Assembly (NCBI RefSeq): GCF_000315915.1
Contig: NC_020186.1
Span: 186,001 to 250,000, forward strand
Origin: Henningerozyma blattae CBS 6284
Taxonomy: Eukaryota; Ascomycota; Saccharomycetes; Saccharomycetales; Saccharomycetaceae
DNA: 64,000 nt
Reading direction: 5' to 3'
A program made the position numbers and the translations under genes. Below the pieces are notes generated by a model. That model saw nothing but the letters and a program-made list of their open reading frames with translations, had not been told where the DNA came from and made no database searches. Shown here piece by piece: positions 50,430 to 59,285 of this stretch. Each line of letters starts with the position of its first letter. Position 1 is the first letter of the stretch.

Positions 50430-50810
50430 AAAAATTCTTCTCGTGATAGAACAACGTTAAGAAATGAAGAGAAAATGTGACTGTAATGTATCTTTATATT
50501 AGGATTTAGAGATATTTAATCTAGCTTCCCAGAACTTGAATTATAAGTTAAAGATTTATTTTAAAGATAATTATTAATTTCACTATTTTAATCATTTTTG
50601 TATGTTTAAGCATTTTGCATTTCCCAATGCACATTCTTTTTTTCCCCATTTCTCTAGTTTCCGATTGTAAGTAAAACAGCCGTAGTAAACAAGATTAAAA
50701 ATGTAAACATTAAAAATTTACTGAAAATACGTCATGAGAAAAAAAAACTAATATGAATAAAGTTATAAAAACTTATTAAAATAAATAAACTATTCATTCA
50801 TTAATTTGTT
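50430..50810. other. Divergent promoter before ARP1
   Basis: 381 bp of AT-rich DNA between the small membrane protein gene and ARP1. No distinctive element. Confidence 0.5.
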
Positions 50811-51962
50811 ATGGAACATATCAATGATGAGATCCTATATAATCAACCGATTGTACTGGATAATGGATCTGCACTACTAAAAGCAGGTTTTGGTGGTGAT
50901 GATAAACCCAAATGTTTTGAATATTCATTAATTGGTACTCCAAAATATGATAAAGTTATGGTAGGTGGTGTAGAAAAGGGAAAATTTGTGGGGAACTTAG
51001 CGCAAGAATACAGAGGCTTGTTAAAGTTGAGATATCCAATGGACCATGGGATTATAGAAAATTGGGAACATATGGAAACCGTATGGGATCATATATTTAA
51101 AGATTGTCTAAAAGTTTCAAATTTGGGAGAGCACCCTCTAGTAGTAACTGAAGCCCCTTTAAATCCAAAGCCAAATAGAGAAAAGATGTGTGAAACTCTA
51201 TTTGAATCTTTTAATATTCCTGCCCTATATATTGCAAACCCTGCTGTATTATCCTTATATGCTAGCGGAAGAACTACCGGATGTGTAGTGGAAGCAGGTG
51301 ATGGCTATTGTTCTTCAGTTCCTATATATGAAGGATTTGCATTGACTCCGAGTATTAGAAGAATAGATATTGGAGGAAGAGATATTACTAAACACTTACA
51401 ATTACAACTAAGAAAGTCTACTGGGATGTGGTTATATTCAAGCAGTGAGCAAGAAATCGTTAGATTAATTAAAGAAAATGGATGTTATATATGTTCAAAC
51501 CACAAAAAAGAGGAAGAAAAATTCTTATTAGATCAAGAAAAGAAAAGTATTAGTTTCAAGTTACCAGATGGAAAGAACCTCGTCATAGGACCTGGGAGAT
51601 TCAGGGCTCCAGAAATTTTATTTAACCCTTTGTTAATCGGATCAGAGGATAGTAGCTTGCCAGACATGATAATGCAAAGTATCTCTAAGGTAGATATTGA
51701 TTTACGAAGCAAGCTTTTGAATAATATCACTTTGAGTGGAGGCTCTACTATGTTCCAAGGATTTTGTGATAGACTTATAACAGAGTTAGATTTCAGTGTG
51801 GACAAAACTACTAAAGTTCGAATATTAGCACCCCCTGAGAGAAAATATTCAGCTTTTATTGGTGGATCTATTTTGGCCAATTTAAGTACCTTTAGAAATA
51901 TGTGGGTCACTAAAGATCAATGGGAGGGTGATAATAGGATAATTGAAAATAAATTTATGTAA
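50811..51962 (+). CDS. ARP1: Actin-related protein 1 (centractin)
   Basis: Forms the short actin-like filament of dynactin, which activates dynein for spindle positioning. The 383-residue protein (S. cerevisiae 384) has the actin fold motifs: phosphate-1 loop LDNGSALLKAGFGGDDKP, KYDKVMVGG, RYPMDHGIIENWEHMETVWDH in order, TEAPLNPKPNREKM, phosphate-2-like EAGDGYCSSVPIYEG, IDIGGRDIT and the adenosine loop LSGGSTMFQGFCDRL. The actin DVD..TG nucleotide motif is altered (VVEAGDG), as in fast-evolving yeast Arp1. Position matches YHR129C, next to FUR1. Confidence 0.96.
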   Translation: MEHINDEILYNQPIVLDNGSALLKAGFGGDDKPKCFEYSLIGTPKYDKVMVGGVEKGKFVGNLAQEYRGLLKLRYPMDHGIIENWEHMETVWDHIFKDCLKVSNLGEHPLVVTEAPLNPKPNREKMCETLFESFNIPALYIANPAVLSLYASGRTTGCVVEAGDGYCSSVPIYEGFALTPSIRRIDIGGRDITKHLQLQLRKSTGMWLYSSSEQEIVRLIKENGCYICSNHKKEEEKFLLDQEKKSISFKLPDGKNLVIGPGRFRAPEILFNPLLIGSEDSSLPDMIMQSISKVDIDLRSKLLNNITLSGGSTMFQGFCDRLITELDFSVDKTTKVRILAPPERKYSAFIGGSILANLSTFRNMWVTKDQWEGDNRIIENKFM

Positions 51963-52338
51963 AAAAAATATTATTATTGGGCTTAATTTTCCAAACACTT
52001 TTATATTTATAAAATAATGATGCACACGGAAATAGAACAAAATATAACGAATTTAGAATATGAAATAATGATTAGTTTTTTAATGAAAAGTAACTAATTT
52101 TTGAGACTTTTAAAAATTATATAGATAAATAAGTATTGATATCACGTATACAAGGATTATATAGTACGTTAACAGATCAATGGCTGTTCTTTTTTTTTTA
52201 ATTTACATTTTGCTAACTCTTGCTTTTGAAAAGCTACAAAGTAGTGTCTGGAAATAATGCAACAGTTCGGGGAGAGGGATGATAATAATAATAATAGTAA
52301 TAATAATAATGATTTTCGAACTTTCGAACTTTCGGAGA
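51963..52338. other. ARP1-FUR1 convergent region
   Basis: 376 bp, AT-rich, with an AAT/AAG-type microsatellite at 52279-52311. No gene is seen. Confidence 0.55.
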
Positions 52339-52989
52339 TTAGATACAGTAGTATCTGTCACCAAAATCACCTAAACCTGGAATTAAGTATTTGTTTTCGT
52401 CTAAGCCCTTGTCTAAGGCACCAGTAACAATTGTAACTTCTGGGAAGGCAGCATGGTATTTGTCAATACCTTCTTTAGAACAGATCAAGTTCAAGAAATA
52501 GATTCTTTCTGGTTTTACGCCTCTTTTAATTAAAACGTCTGTGGCCATGATAGCACTTCCACCAGTAGCTAGCATTGGATCTAGTAAGAAAACATATCTG
52601 TTGGCAATGTCATCTGGTAATTTTTCGTAGAATAATTTTGGTAAAGCAGTTTCTTCATCTCTTTGAATCAAAATCTTACCAATACGAACTGATCTACAAC
52701 AGTCTCTAACACCTTGTTCCATAGATTCACCAGCTCTGACAATAGAAACACCACAGATCTTACCTTGGAATGAGACACCTTCGAATTTTTCGTTGGTTTC
52801 AGTTACAACAGTTTGTGGTTCAACTGGTAAGTGGTTTAAACCTTCTTCAACTAATAAACGAATAATTCTGTCAGCATAAAAGATAAAATCTGGTCTAGAA
52901 GTGTTCTTGTTTCTAATAATGGTATATAAACCAAGTAATTGGTTAGTTTGTGGCAATAATAAAACGTTTTTGAATGGTTCAGTGGTCAT
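52339..52989 (-). CDS. FUR1: Uracil phosphoribosyltransferase
   Basis: Pyrimidine salvage: uracil plus PRPP gives UMP. It has exactly 216 residues, as in S. cerevisiae (216 in the shorter form). Motifs: LLPQTNQLLGLYTIIRN at the N-terminus, CGVSIVRAGESMEQGVRDCCR, the PRPP loop LLDPMLATGGSA, and the uracil-binding C-terminus PGLGDFGDRYYC. Codon choice is strongly biased, as expected for a highly expressed gene. Confidence 0.98.
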   Translation of the reverse strand: MTTEPFKNVLLLPQTNQLLGLYTIIRNKNTSRPDFIFYADRIIRLLVEEGLNHLPVEPQTVVTETNEKFEGVSFQGKICGVSIVRAGESMEQGVRDCCRSVRIGKILIQRDEETALPKLFYEKLPDDIANRYVFLLDPMLATGGSAIMATDVLIKRGVKPERIYFLNLICSKEGIDKYHAAFPEVTIVTGALDKGLDENKYLIPGLGDFGDRYYCI

Positions 52990-53949
52990 TATGATATTAG
53001 TGGATGTGAAGAATATGTTATTAAAAGATGTGTAAAGTGAAAAAATAAAATGAAATGCAAAGAAATTAAATAGTGATGTACAATTAAATAGGAATTTTCA
53101 GTCAATGATGATTAAAATGAAGTGAAGGTAGGTGGTTTATTTGTTTATTTAGACCACAAACGGTTTAGAAATTTGCCTATTTAAGTTTTAATTGTTACTG
53201 GAAGCTACATCAAGAAATACATTAAAACAAGAGAATGAAGAGTTAAAGGAACAGGTAAATAAAATCAAAAAAAATTTTTTTAATCATGTTTATATAAAAT
53301 CCGATGAGCTTTATATATTCTTTTTTTTTGTTGAAATTTTTTTCTGATTGAAAATCTACCTCATCACAATGAAAATTTTTTTTATTTTTTAGGCCTCTTA
53401 TCGTAGAAAAGAGACATTCTCAGAGACTTGTCCGTACAAAACAAAAAAGTTGCACATGCCTAATTCGGACAATGTCTCAGATAATTATACACGCCTAATA
53501 CAGCAATTATTTTCAATATTTGCAGTTTCAAGTTAGGTTTAGCTCAAGATAATAGCGATGGAGCTTTTTACTAAAGTCTACACATTGGAACCTAACTTGC
53601 CCTATAAGCGGCACCATTAGAATGTTAAATAATGATCCCAGTTAAATATATTGGCATATTAAATAGATTGGGCATATATATATGAAATGAAGTATAAAGT
53701 ACAGTTATTATTAGATGATAGTATAATTTTTCAAGTAAACTATAGTGTAATCAGGGCATCTATCTAAAAGTCAATATATATCCAGAAGAGAAAAAATATA
53801 CAAAAAAAAATAAAATACCTTCAAATTTCTTGGCTTATGCTTAATTAAGGAATATATCGTAAAAGTTAGGAGAAAGATTACTTTGTATGTTTTTTCTTAT
53901 AGTTGTGTATATTGTGATTTCCATGCTATCAGCTTGTTTTTGGGGTGAA
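52990..53949. other. FUR1 upstream region with possible structured transcript
   Basis: 960 bp. The first part is the FUR1 promoter. The stretch 53400-53610 has two strong inverted repeats and overlapping open frame (see findings). TATATATATA occurs at 53674. No firm gene. Confidence 0.45.
53423..53599 (+). other. Two adjacent stem-loops, possible structured RNA
   Basis: Stem 1: GAGACTTGTCCG (53423-53434) pairs with 53466-53478 with one bulged base. AGATAA (53479-53484), a match to the ANANNA H-box pattern, follows at once. Stem 2: CAAGTTAGGTT (53529-53539) pairs perfectly with AACCTAACTTG (53589-53599), with AGCTC/GAGCT inside. No clear ACA box follows stem 2, so an H/ACA snoRNA is only a guess. 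Confidence 0.25.
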
Positions 53950-54520
53950 TTAATCGCTAGTTTGCATGTATATGATTTCAGAACCATCAACCGGACTTAA
54001 GGTTAGTAGAACATTACCCCTGATAACTGCTAGACCTAGATTTCTGGTTTTATCTTTTTGGATTACATATGGATCAGTAGGGTCTCTAATGTATTCAATA
54101 GTCTCGTCTAAAACCAGATTCATCAATTGGTCATAACCTTTTAGGATACCGATAACTAGACGGCCACCCATTAATTTTACACGAACTTTCGAGTCCTTAT
54201 ATTTTGATAAGTCAACAATTGCTTCTCTTCTTGGAACTTCAAATTTCTTTTTATTGGATTGGTGATGTTGTTGAGATTGGTGGTGGGTAGAATGTGATTC
54301 TTGTTGAGATTGTGGTTGGGAGTCGTTTGAGATAGAATCCTTTGTGGAATCGGCACTGGATTGGGATTGTGGCTTCATGGTTACCTTTTAACATTACCTG
54401 TTATTTTTCCATCATTATTATTTTTTTGATAGAAAACATTCATATAGTAGATGTTAGTAAATTGAGTATAATAAATAATGAAATATGATGTAACAATTGA
54501 ATACATACTGGTTCACTCAT
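53950..54520 (-). CDS. LSM7: LSM7, spliced
   Basis: Sm-like protein of the cytoplasmic Lsm1-7 (mRNA decapping) and nuclear Lsm2-8 (U6) rings. The Sm fold is clear: REAIVDLSKYKDSKVRVKLMGG (Sm1 with KLMGGRLVIGILKGYDQLMNLVL) and LGLAVIRGNVLLTLSP (Sm2). Translation from 54378 alone gives 142 residues (S. cerevisiae 115). However, an upstream exon ATGAGTGAACCA (54520-54509) is followed by a canonical donor and branch site. Joining it to 54384 keeps the frame and gives MSEPVTMKPQSQ... (146 residues). S. cerevisiae LSM7 also has an N-terminal intron. The N-terminus is a Gln/Ser/His-rich extension. Which start is used is inferred. Confidence 0.93.
54385..54508 (-). other. LSM7 intron
   Basis: Donor GTATGT at 54508-54503, perfect branch TACTAAC at 54459-54453, and acceptor either AAAAG ending at 54385 (in frame with LSM7) or CAG ending at 54398 (out of frame from the exon-1 ATG). 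The donor and branch are unambiguous; the acceptor is the uncertain part. Confidence 0.8.
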
Positions 54521-54815
54521 TGTCAATGGAAAAGCTATGCTTGTGAGAGAATGATCGTATTTCTTTCCTGTTTTATTGATATAATTCAATTTAAAGTTGC
54601 TTAATTTTCACATTTATCTAATTTTATTTTTTTTTACAGCATTTTCAGTTCTGTAAAATAAACCATACTAGGAAATTAACGGCATTTGTTATGAATTTAA
54701 AAAATAAAAACTTCAACGTAAAATGATGATTTTACATAAATGACATAAATAAAATTCAAATAAAAAATATAGCAATTACATTCTAGAAAAAGTTATAGAA
54801 TTCAATTTACATAAT

Positions 54816-55571
54816 ATGAGCATATCTGTTGAAATAAAATCTGATTTTTCATCTATAGTGAAAGATTTTTCTAAAAATTTGACATTATTAGAATTAAGTA
54901 ATAAGTTATATCCAATCACAGGTGTTTCGCCCAGTGATATGGCATTAAGCTTGTATTCAGGTTCTGAATTACTTGGTAAATATGAAAATATACTTAATAA
55001 TTCAGAAAAATTGCCCTTGATAGATATAAATTATTCGAGCATTAAAGTGATAGTATTTGATTTGAATTCAAATTCTATTACTAATCAAATAAAAAAATTA
55101 CAAAATGAAGATGAGTTTGAGAATAATGATAAGTTTAAAAGTTTTGAGATAAGTGAAGAGGAATATAGTAGCAGAAAAGACACTGTTTTACAGTGGAAAA
55201 AGATAATCAACTGGGGAGATTTAACCCAGAATATCAAGAAAAATAAAAAAGATCAAGAATTAAATAATCTAAAAGTGAACAGTTTGCAACTAAATGAGCG
55301 TTGCTCTATAAAGGCAGATGGGCAATTAGAAAGAAGAGGAATATTGAGATATATTGGTAAAGTTCCCGATATTAACCCAACTGATATATGGTGTGGCATT
55401 GAATTTGATGAACCAGTTGGTAAAAACAATGGTACTTTTAAAGGGATAACATATTTTGGACCTGTAAATAAGAATTACGGTGGATTTGTAAAGCCAAAAA
55501 ATGTTGAAACTGGTAAGCAATTCGTTCCTGAATTATCAGAATTATGCTTCAGTGACGATGACGAGTTATAG
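54816..55571 (+). CDS. ALF1: Tubulin-folding cofactor B
   Basis: Binds alpha-tubulin and passes it along the folding pathway with Pac2. The 251-residue protein (S. cerevisiae 254) has an N-terminal ubiquitin-like domain (about residues 1-90), a linker, and a C-terminal CAP-Gly domain at about 165-240 with GILRYIGKVP, WCGIEFDEPVGKNNGTFKG and YFGPVNKNYGGFVKP. It ends in an acidic tail (SDDDEL), where family members often carry an EEY/F-like end. Divergent from LSM7, as YNL148C and YNL147W are. Confidence 0.95.
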   Translation: MSISVEIKSDFSSIVKDFSKNLTLLELSNKLYPITGVSPSDMALSLYSGSELLGKYENILNNSEKLPLIDINYSSIKVIVFDLNSNSITNQIKKLQNEDEFENNDKFKSFEISEEEYSSRKDTVLQWKKIINWGDLTQNIKKNKKDQELNNLKVNSLQLNERCSIKADGQLERRGILRYIGKVPDINPTDIWCGIEFDEPVGKNNGTFKGITYFGPVNKNYGGFVKPKNVETGKQFVPELSELCFSDDDEL

Positions 55572-55810
55572 ACTCTACTTATAATTTTGGTAGGTTAGGA
55601 TTCATATCGGTTTATAAGGCTTACATACAAGATGAAAAACATAAAAAAATGCGGATGATTAGATAACTGTATGATATATAATGTCGATATAGAAAATTCA
55701 ATTAGTTATTACACTGGGAGTGTGGGTATATTTCTTGTAAATATTTGGCCGATATATTACTATGAGTTATTACATTGGAGATCAATAATTGGCAAACATA
55801 TATAAATGAT

Positions 55811-57340
55811 TCACATACCTGGAGGGGGTCTTCTAGTTGGTGAACCATTTCTATTAGTAGGAGACTGTGGCAATTTTGGTATTCTTGGAGAAGGTGATCT
55901 TGAGTTTCTATCGTTGGTAAAAGGTAAATTTGGAATATTTGGAGAATGTCTATTTCTATTGTCATTAATTTGATGATGGTAATTATTATTATTATGCGGT
56001 TCATTCGGTAGAGGTGGAAGTGGTGGTTGTAGTGATGTGTGACTAGTAACACTATGAATACCCCAATCCATGTCCATACGGTTACTTGATGCATGTCTTG
56101 AATAATCTTCAATGATTGTGTCATTATCATTAAAGTGATCATCATTATTATTTAATTGTGAATCTAAATCATCCGGCGATACACCAATAGCCTTTTGTAA
56201 AGCTTGAATATCCACAGAGGTATCATTCGAATTATCATTGGATGGACTAATTGGATTTGGATTTTTAAAAACATTTATTTTTTCTTTTAATTTTCTCAAA
56301 TTTGCAAAATGAAATTTTGTATCTGATGAAGTTTCTTGAGTTATTAAAGTATTTGTAGTATCTGTTGAAGAAGTAAAATTTTGTTGCTGAGGAGAAGATA
56401 GTTTTGGAATATTTTTGTTATTATTAGGTACCATTCCAGATGCTATAGCTTTTTCCTTAAATTCCAAATATTCTTCATGGCGGTCACGTATAAATGAATT
56501 AGTTGAAGGCGTTGATTGTCTCATCGCAGATGCATGCATATATGGATTTGCTGGATCTACTCTCACTGGAGACCTAGCATAGTTGGATCGTGACCTTGAT
56601 GATGATGGAGAATGTAAAGGAGAATGCGAAGGAGAATGTGAAGGAGAATGATGAAATCTCACAGGACTGTGATTTGGTGTATTGTTTCTTGAGGGTGTGT
56701 GTGAATTGGATCTAGAAGAAGGTCGGTTAGTACTGTCATATGATGAATGTGAGGAGCTCCAATCTGGAACCTCACCATTGGGTAAAGGTGGAATTGGTCT
56801 ACTTGCCATTGAAGATTCCAAGTTATCGTCAATATTATGATTCTTATGGTGATAATGACGACGGTTAGGGGAATGAGAGTGAGAATTATTACTATGTGTA
56901 CTATGCAATGTAGGGAAAGTTGGTTTAAAAGACAATTCAATAAAGATTGTGCCGGCAAACTCGCCTCGTTTTCTTTTCAAATCATACCAAGTACAATATC
57001 CTTCCTTGGGGTCTGCTCTAATCCCATTCAATAGATCAATTTCACATCTCCCAATTAGTTCTGGCGCTTTCTTTTTTCTATCACAATAAACATCAACACA
57101 CATTACTGGCTTCACATCGGGAGTAATTTCAAATTTTTCGAGATAATTAAAGACAGGAGTTTGACCAGCTCTTGGTAAGGTATCACTTTCTCTGGTCATA
57201 TGGGCTATTCTTAAACGTAACATAACATTCTGTTTATCTAATTTAGTCAAATTTGGTAAATCTTTTGCTTTACTTATGTAAACGTACAATATTCCTTTAT
57301 TCCCTGACCAAATTTCTTCTTCATCGTCTGTACTAACCAT
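55811..57340 (-). CDS. INN1: Cytokinesis C2-domain protein Inn1
   Basis: Couples plasma-membrane ingression to actomyosin-ring contraction and activates chitin synthase 2 with Cyk3 and Hof1. Starting at Met 57340 gives 509 residues (S. cerevisiae 409). An ATG 18 codons upstream adds residues absent from Inn1. The C2 domain (about residues 10-140) is very well conserved: LDKQNVMLRLRIAHMTR, RAGQTPVFNYLEKFEITP, IGRCEIDLLNGIRADPKEGY. Later RPIPPLP, KFHFANLRKLKEKINVFKNP and IQALQKAIGVSPDD also match. The C-terminus is Pro/Ser/Arg-rich with PxxP motifs (LQPPLPPLP, PTRRPPPGM) that bind the Hof1 and Cyk3 SH3 domains. A SPSHSPSHSPLHSPSSS run marks a repeat expansion. Confidence 0.95.
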   Translation of the reverse strand: MVSTDDEEEIWSGNKGILYVYISKAKDLPNLTKLDKQNVMLRLRIAHMTRESDTLPRAGQTPVFNYLEKFEITPDVKPVMCVDVYCDRKKKAPELIGRCEIDLLNGIRADPKEGYCTWYDLKRKRGEFAGTIFIELSFKPTFPTLHSTHSNNSHSHSPNRRHYHHKNHNIDDNLESSMASRPIPPLPNGEVPDWSSSHSSYDSTNRPSSRSNSHTPSRNNTPNHSPVRFHHSPSHSPSHSPLHSPSSSRSRSNYARSPVRVDPANPYMHASAMRQSTPSTNSFIRDRHEEYLEFKEKAIASGMVPNNNKNIPKLSSPQQQNFTSSTDTTNTLITQETSSDTKFHFANLRKLKEKINVFKNPNPISPSNDNSNDTSVDIQALQKAIGVSPDDLDSQLNNNDDHFNDNDTIIEDYSRHASSNRMDMDWGIHSVTSHTSLQPPLPPLPNEPHNNNNYHHQINDNRNRHSPNIPNLPFTNDRNSRSPSPRIPKLPQSPTNRNGSPTRRPPPGM

Positions 57341-57957
57341 TTTTTTTTTAATTATTTTTCTTAATGTAAATTCACTATGATATTGTTCAAGCAAAAGTAT
57401 ATATATTTACTCTTCTTTAAAAAAGCATTCAGCATTGAAAAAAAAAATAATGGAAACTATTTATTAGACCAAATCAAATCTCTATATGTCTTAAAATGTA
57501 AATATAATTATTTGAATCTGCCATAGATCTTTATTATGTAAAATCGCTCGGTATGTTTTATTTTCTTTATTTTTTCGCGAACCAGGGACACGCCAGAAAA
57601 ACATTTCTCAGGAACTATTTCCGAAGAGACGTCAGTAATGCAAGAATAGGCATAATAATGGAAGGAGTTTATGTCCCTACTGGACCATAATTCTGGCATT
57701 GTGTTGGAATTAGTACGCTTCATGAATTGAAGTTAGTAGAGATTTAATAATACATAGTCAATCAGAGACGTAGATCTACATAGAGAAAATAAAAGTATAA
57801 TCTTGTATAATATAAATACATGGAAATATAAGCGTATGCAGGAAATGCATGAATGGAAAGCTATTCCAAATGAGAAAAAAAAATAAAGAAACGGACAAGA
57901 AAAATAGTTTAGATATAGTAAAACTTCATACATGGAGTAGAATAGGGTCTTAGAAAA
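57341..57957. other. INN1 upstream region
   Basis: 617 bp upstream of INN1 and downstream of the YHR127W-like gene. A 71-codon minus-strand frame (57508-57723) has no recognisable content. RPC31 and PGA2, expected in this neighbourhood, are absent. Confidence 0.5.
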
Positions 57958-58740
57958 TCAGTATGATAATTGAGAGCTAGACTCAGAGGAGATCAATACT
58001 TGAATAGTTCTTCCGTCTACTAATGCCCCATCGAACATGGATCTAACGTGTTCCAATTCTTCCATGGTGGCATTCAATAACCGTACACTAGCAGTTGCAG
58101 AGCCAGAAGGTAAATCACGTACTCTCACTCTACCAATTTTTGAATTAGATAACTTTTGTAGGATTCGTTTCAAATTTTCTTGTTTGACTCCCAATGCCAA
58201 ATTGTATAACACTAATATTTTATCTGAAGCGTCTGCATTAGTTGATATAACCAGTTGATTGTACCCATTGGTGAAAGGAGGTTGTGCGCCATTTTGAGGG
58301 CGTATATTGTTATTTTGATTGTTGTTATTCTTAGTTCTGCTTTGGTTTTGATTGTTATTTCTGTTGATTCTTATACGATTGTTTGGTTTGGTACTATTAT
58401 TATTGTTATTGATTTTATTATTTCTAGATGAATTTTTCTGGAGAGCCATTTTCCTTCCAGACACGTTATTGTTATTTCTGGAAGTGGATATAGCATTGTT
58501 ACTCTTACGAGCTACTGTCTTAGCAGCTTCTCTTAATAAAACTCCGACATCGTTAGAGCTAACTAGTTTCCCATTCACCACTTTATACCCTTCTTTCTCA
58601 TTGGTCTTACGATTCTTCTTGGTGTTTGTGCCATTAGGAGATGAACCATCCAGTGGTTGAATTCTACCTAACAAAGGGTTCACAGACTTTCTTTGTTTCC
58701 TATTCTGACTATTGGATTTTTGGATTCTTGTACGAGCCAT
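57958..58740 (-). CDS. RRM-type nuclear protein (YHR127W-like)
   Basis: A 260-residue basic protein (S. cerevisiae YHR127W 243). The N-terminus is Lys/Arg-rich, and the middle (residues about 85-150) is a run of Asn/Arg-rich low complexity. The C-terminal part at about 165-255 has an RRM-like fold: ILVLYNLALGVKQENLKRIL (RNP2-like), SNSKIGRVRVRDLPSGSATASVRL (RNP1-like) and GALVDGRTIQVLI. The layout resembles mRNA-export adaptors such as Yra1, but function is not established. Position next to FUR1 in the YHR order supports the call. Confidence 0.82.
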   Translation of the reverse strand: MARTRIQKSNSQNRKQRKSVNPLLGRIQPLDGSSPNGTNTKKNRKTNEKEGYKVVNGKLVSSNDVGVLLREAAKTVARKSNNAISTSRNNNNVSGRKMALQKNSSRNNKINNNNNSTKPNNRIRINRNNNQNQSRTKNNNNQNNNIRPQNGAQPPFTNGYNQLVISTNADASDKILVLYNLALGVKQENLKRILQKLSNSKIGRVRVRDLPSGSATASVRLLNATMEELEHVRSMFDGALVDGRTIQVLISSESSSQLSY

Positions 58741-59285
58741 CTCTTATCGTATCTCTGTGAATGATTGGTTCTGATAGGCAATTGCTAAAATATATCGATT
58801 CCTTGGCAATTTGATGATTTATCAACTAGAGATACTTTTGCCAAATCAACTTTTTAACCCTTTAGCCACTTTGACCATTGAAGATGTCTTATTCATCTTC
58901 ACAAGCTTCTCTCTATACTATTCGTGTCATGCAAAGTCAAAGTTGTTTGTTACAATTCATTCCTCAATATCGATCGGTCTATTGGTTAGCTTTCTCATCC
59001 GAAAAGTTACCCGGCTCTATTTGAAATGTTTGGAATTTTTGAAATTTACAAGCCAAAGAGGCAAACCAAACGCTGAATCAATGCCTGCCCCTAAGTGGTA
59101 AGGGAGAGAGGTTAGATCTCGATGGACTGTTGAGAACAAGAGTAATTCATATTAAAAATTCTCTATTTTGTTGATATTTATGATAAGACCCTTCCTATCG
59201 AGACAAAGAGTTGGATCTTTGAGAACTGTCCAAATCAAGAGACATACCCGCCACACTTGAGATACAACTACTACTACCAAATAAA
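58741..59285. other. YHR127W-SRV2 divergent promoter
   Basis: 545 bp. A 96-codon plus-strand frame (58811-59101) with one hydrophobic stretch fills half of it but has no recognisable similarity. No other element stands out. Confidence 0.45.

Noticed and set aside
57508..57723. 71-codon minus-strand frame between INN1 and the YHR127W homolog
   Set aside because: No similarity recognised and it lies in the INN1 promoter; a small real gene cannot be excluded.
58811..59101. 96-codon plus-strand frame before SRV2 with a hydrophobic stretch
   Set aside because: It fills a divergent promoter, and I recognise no homolog; evidence is too thin to call a gene.
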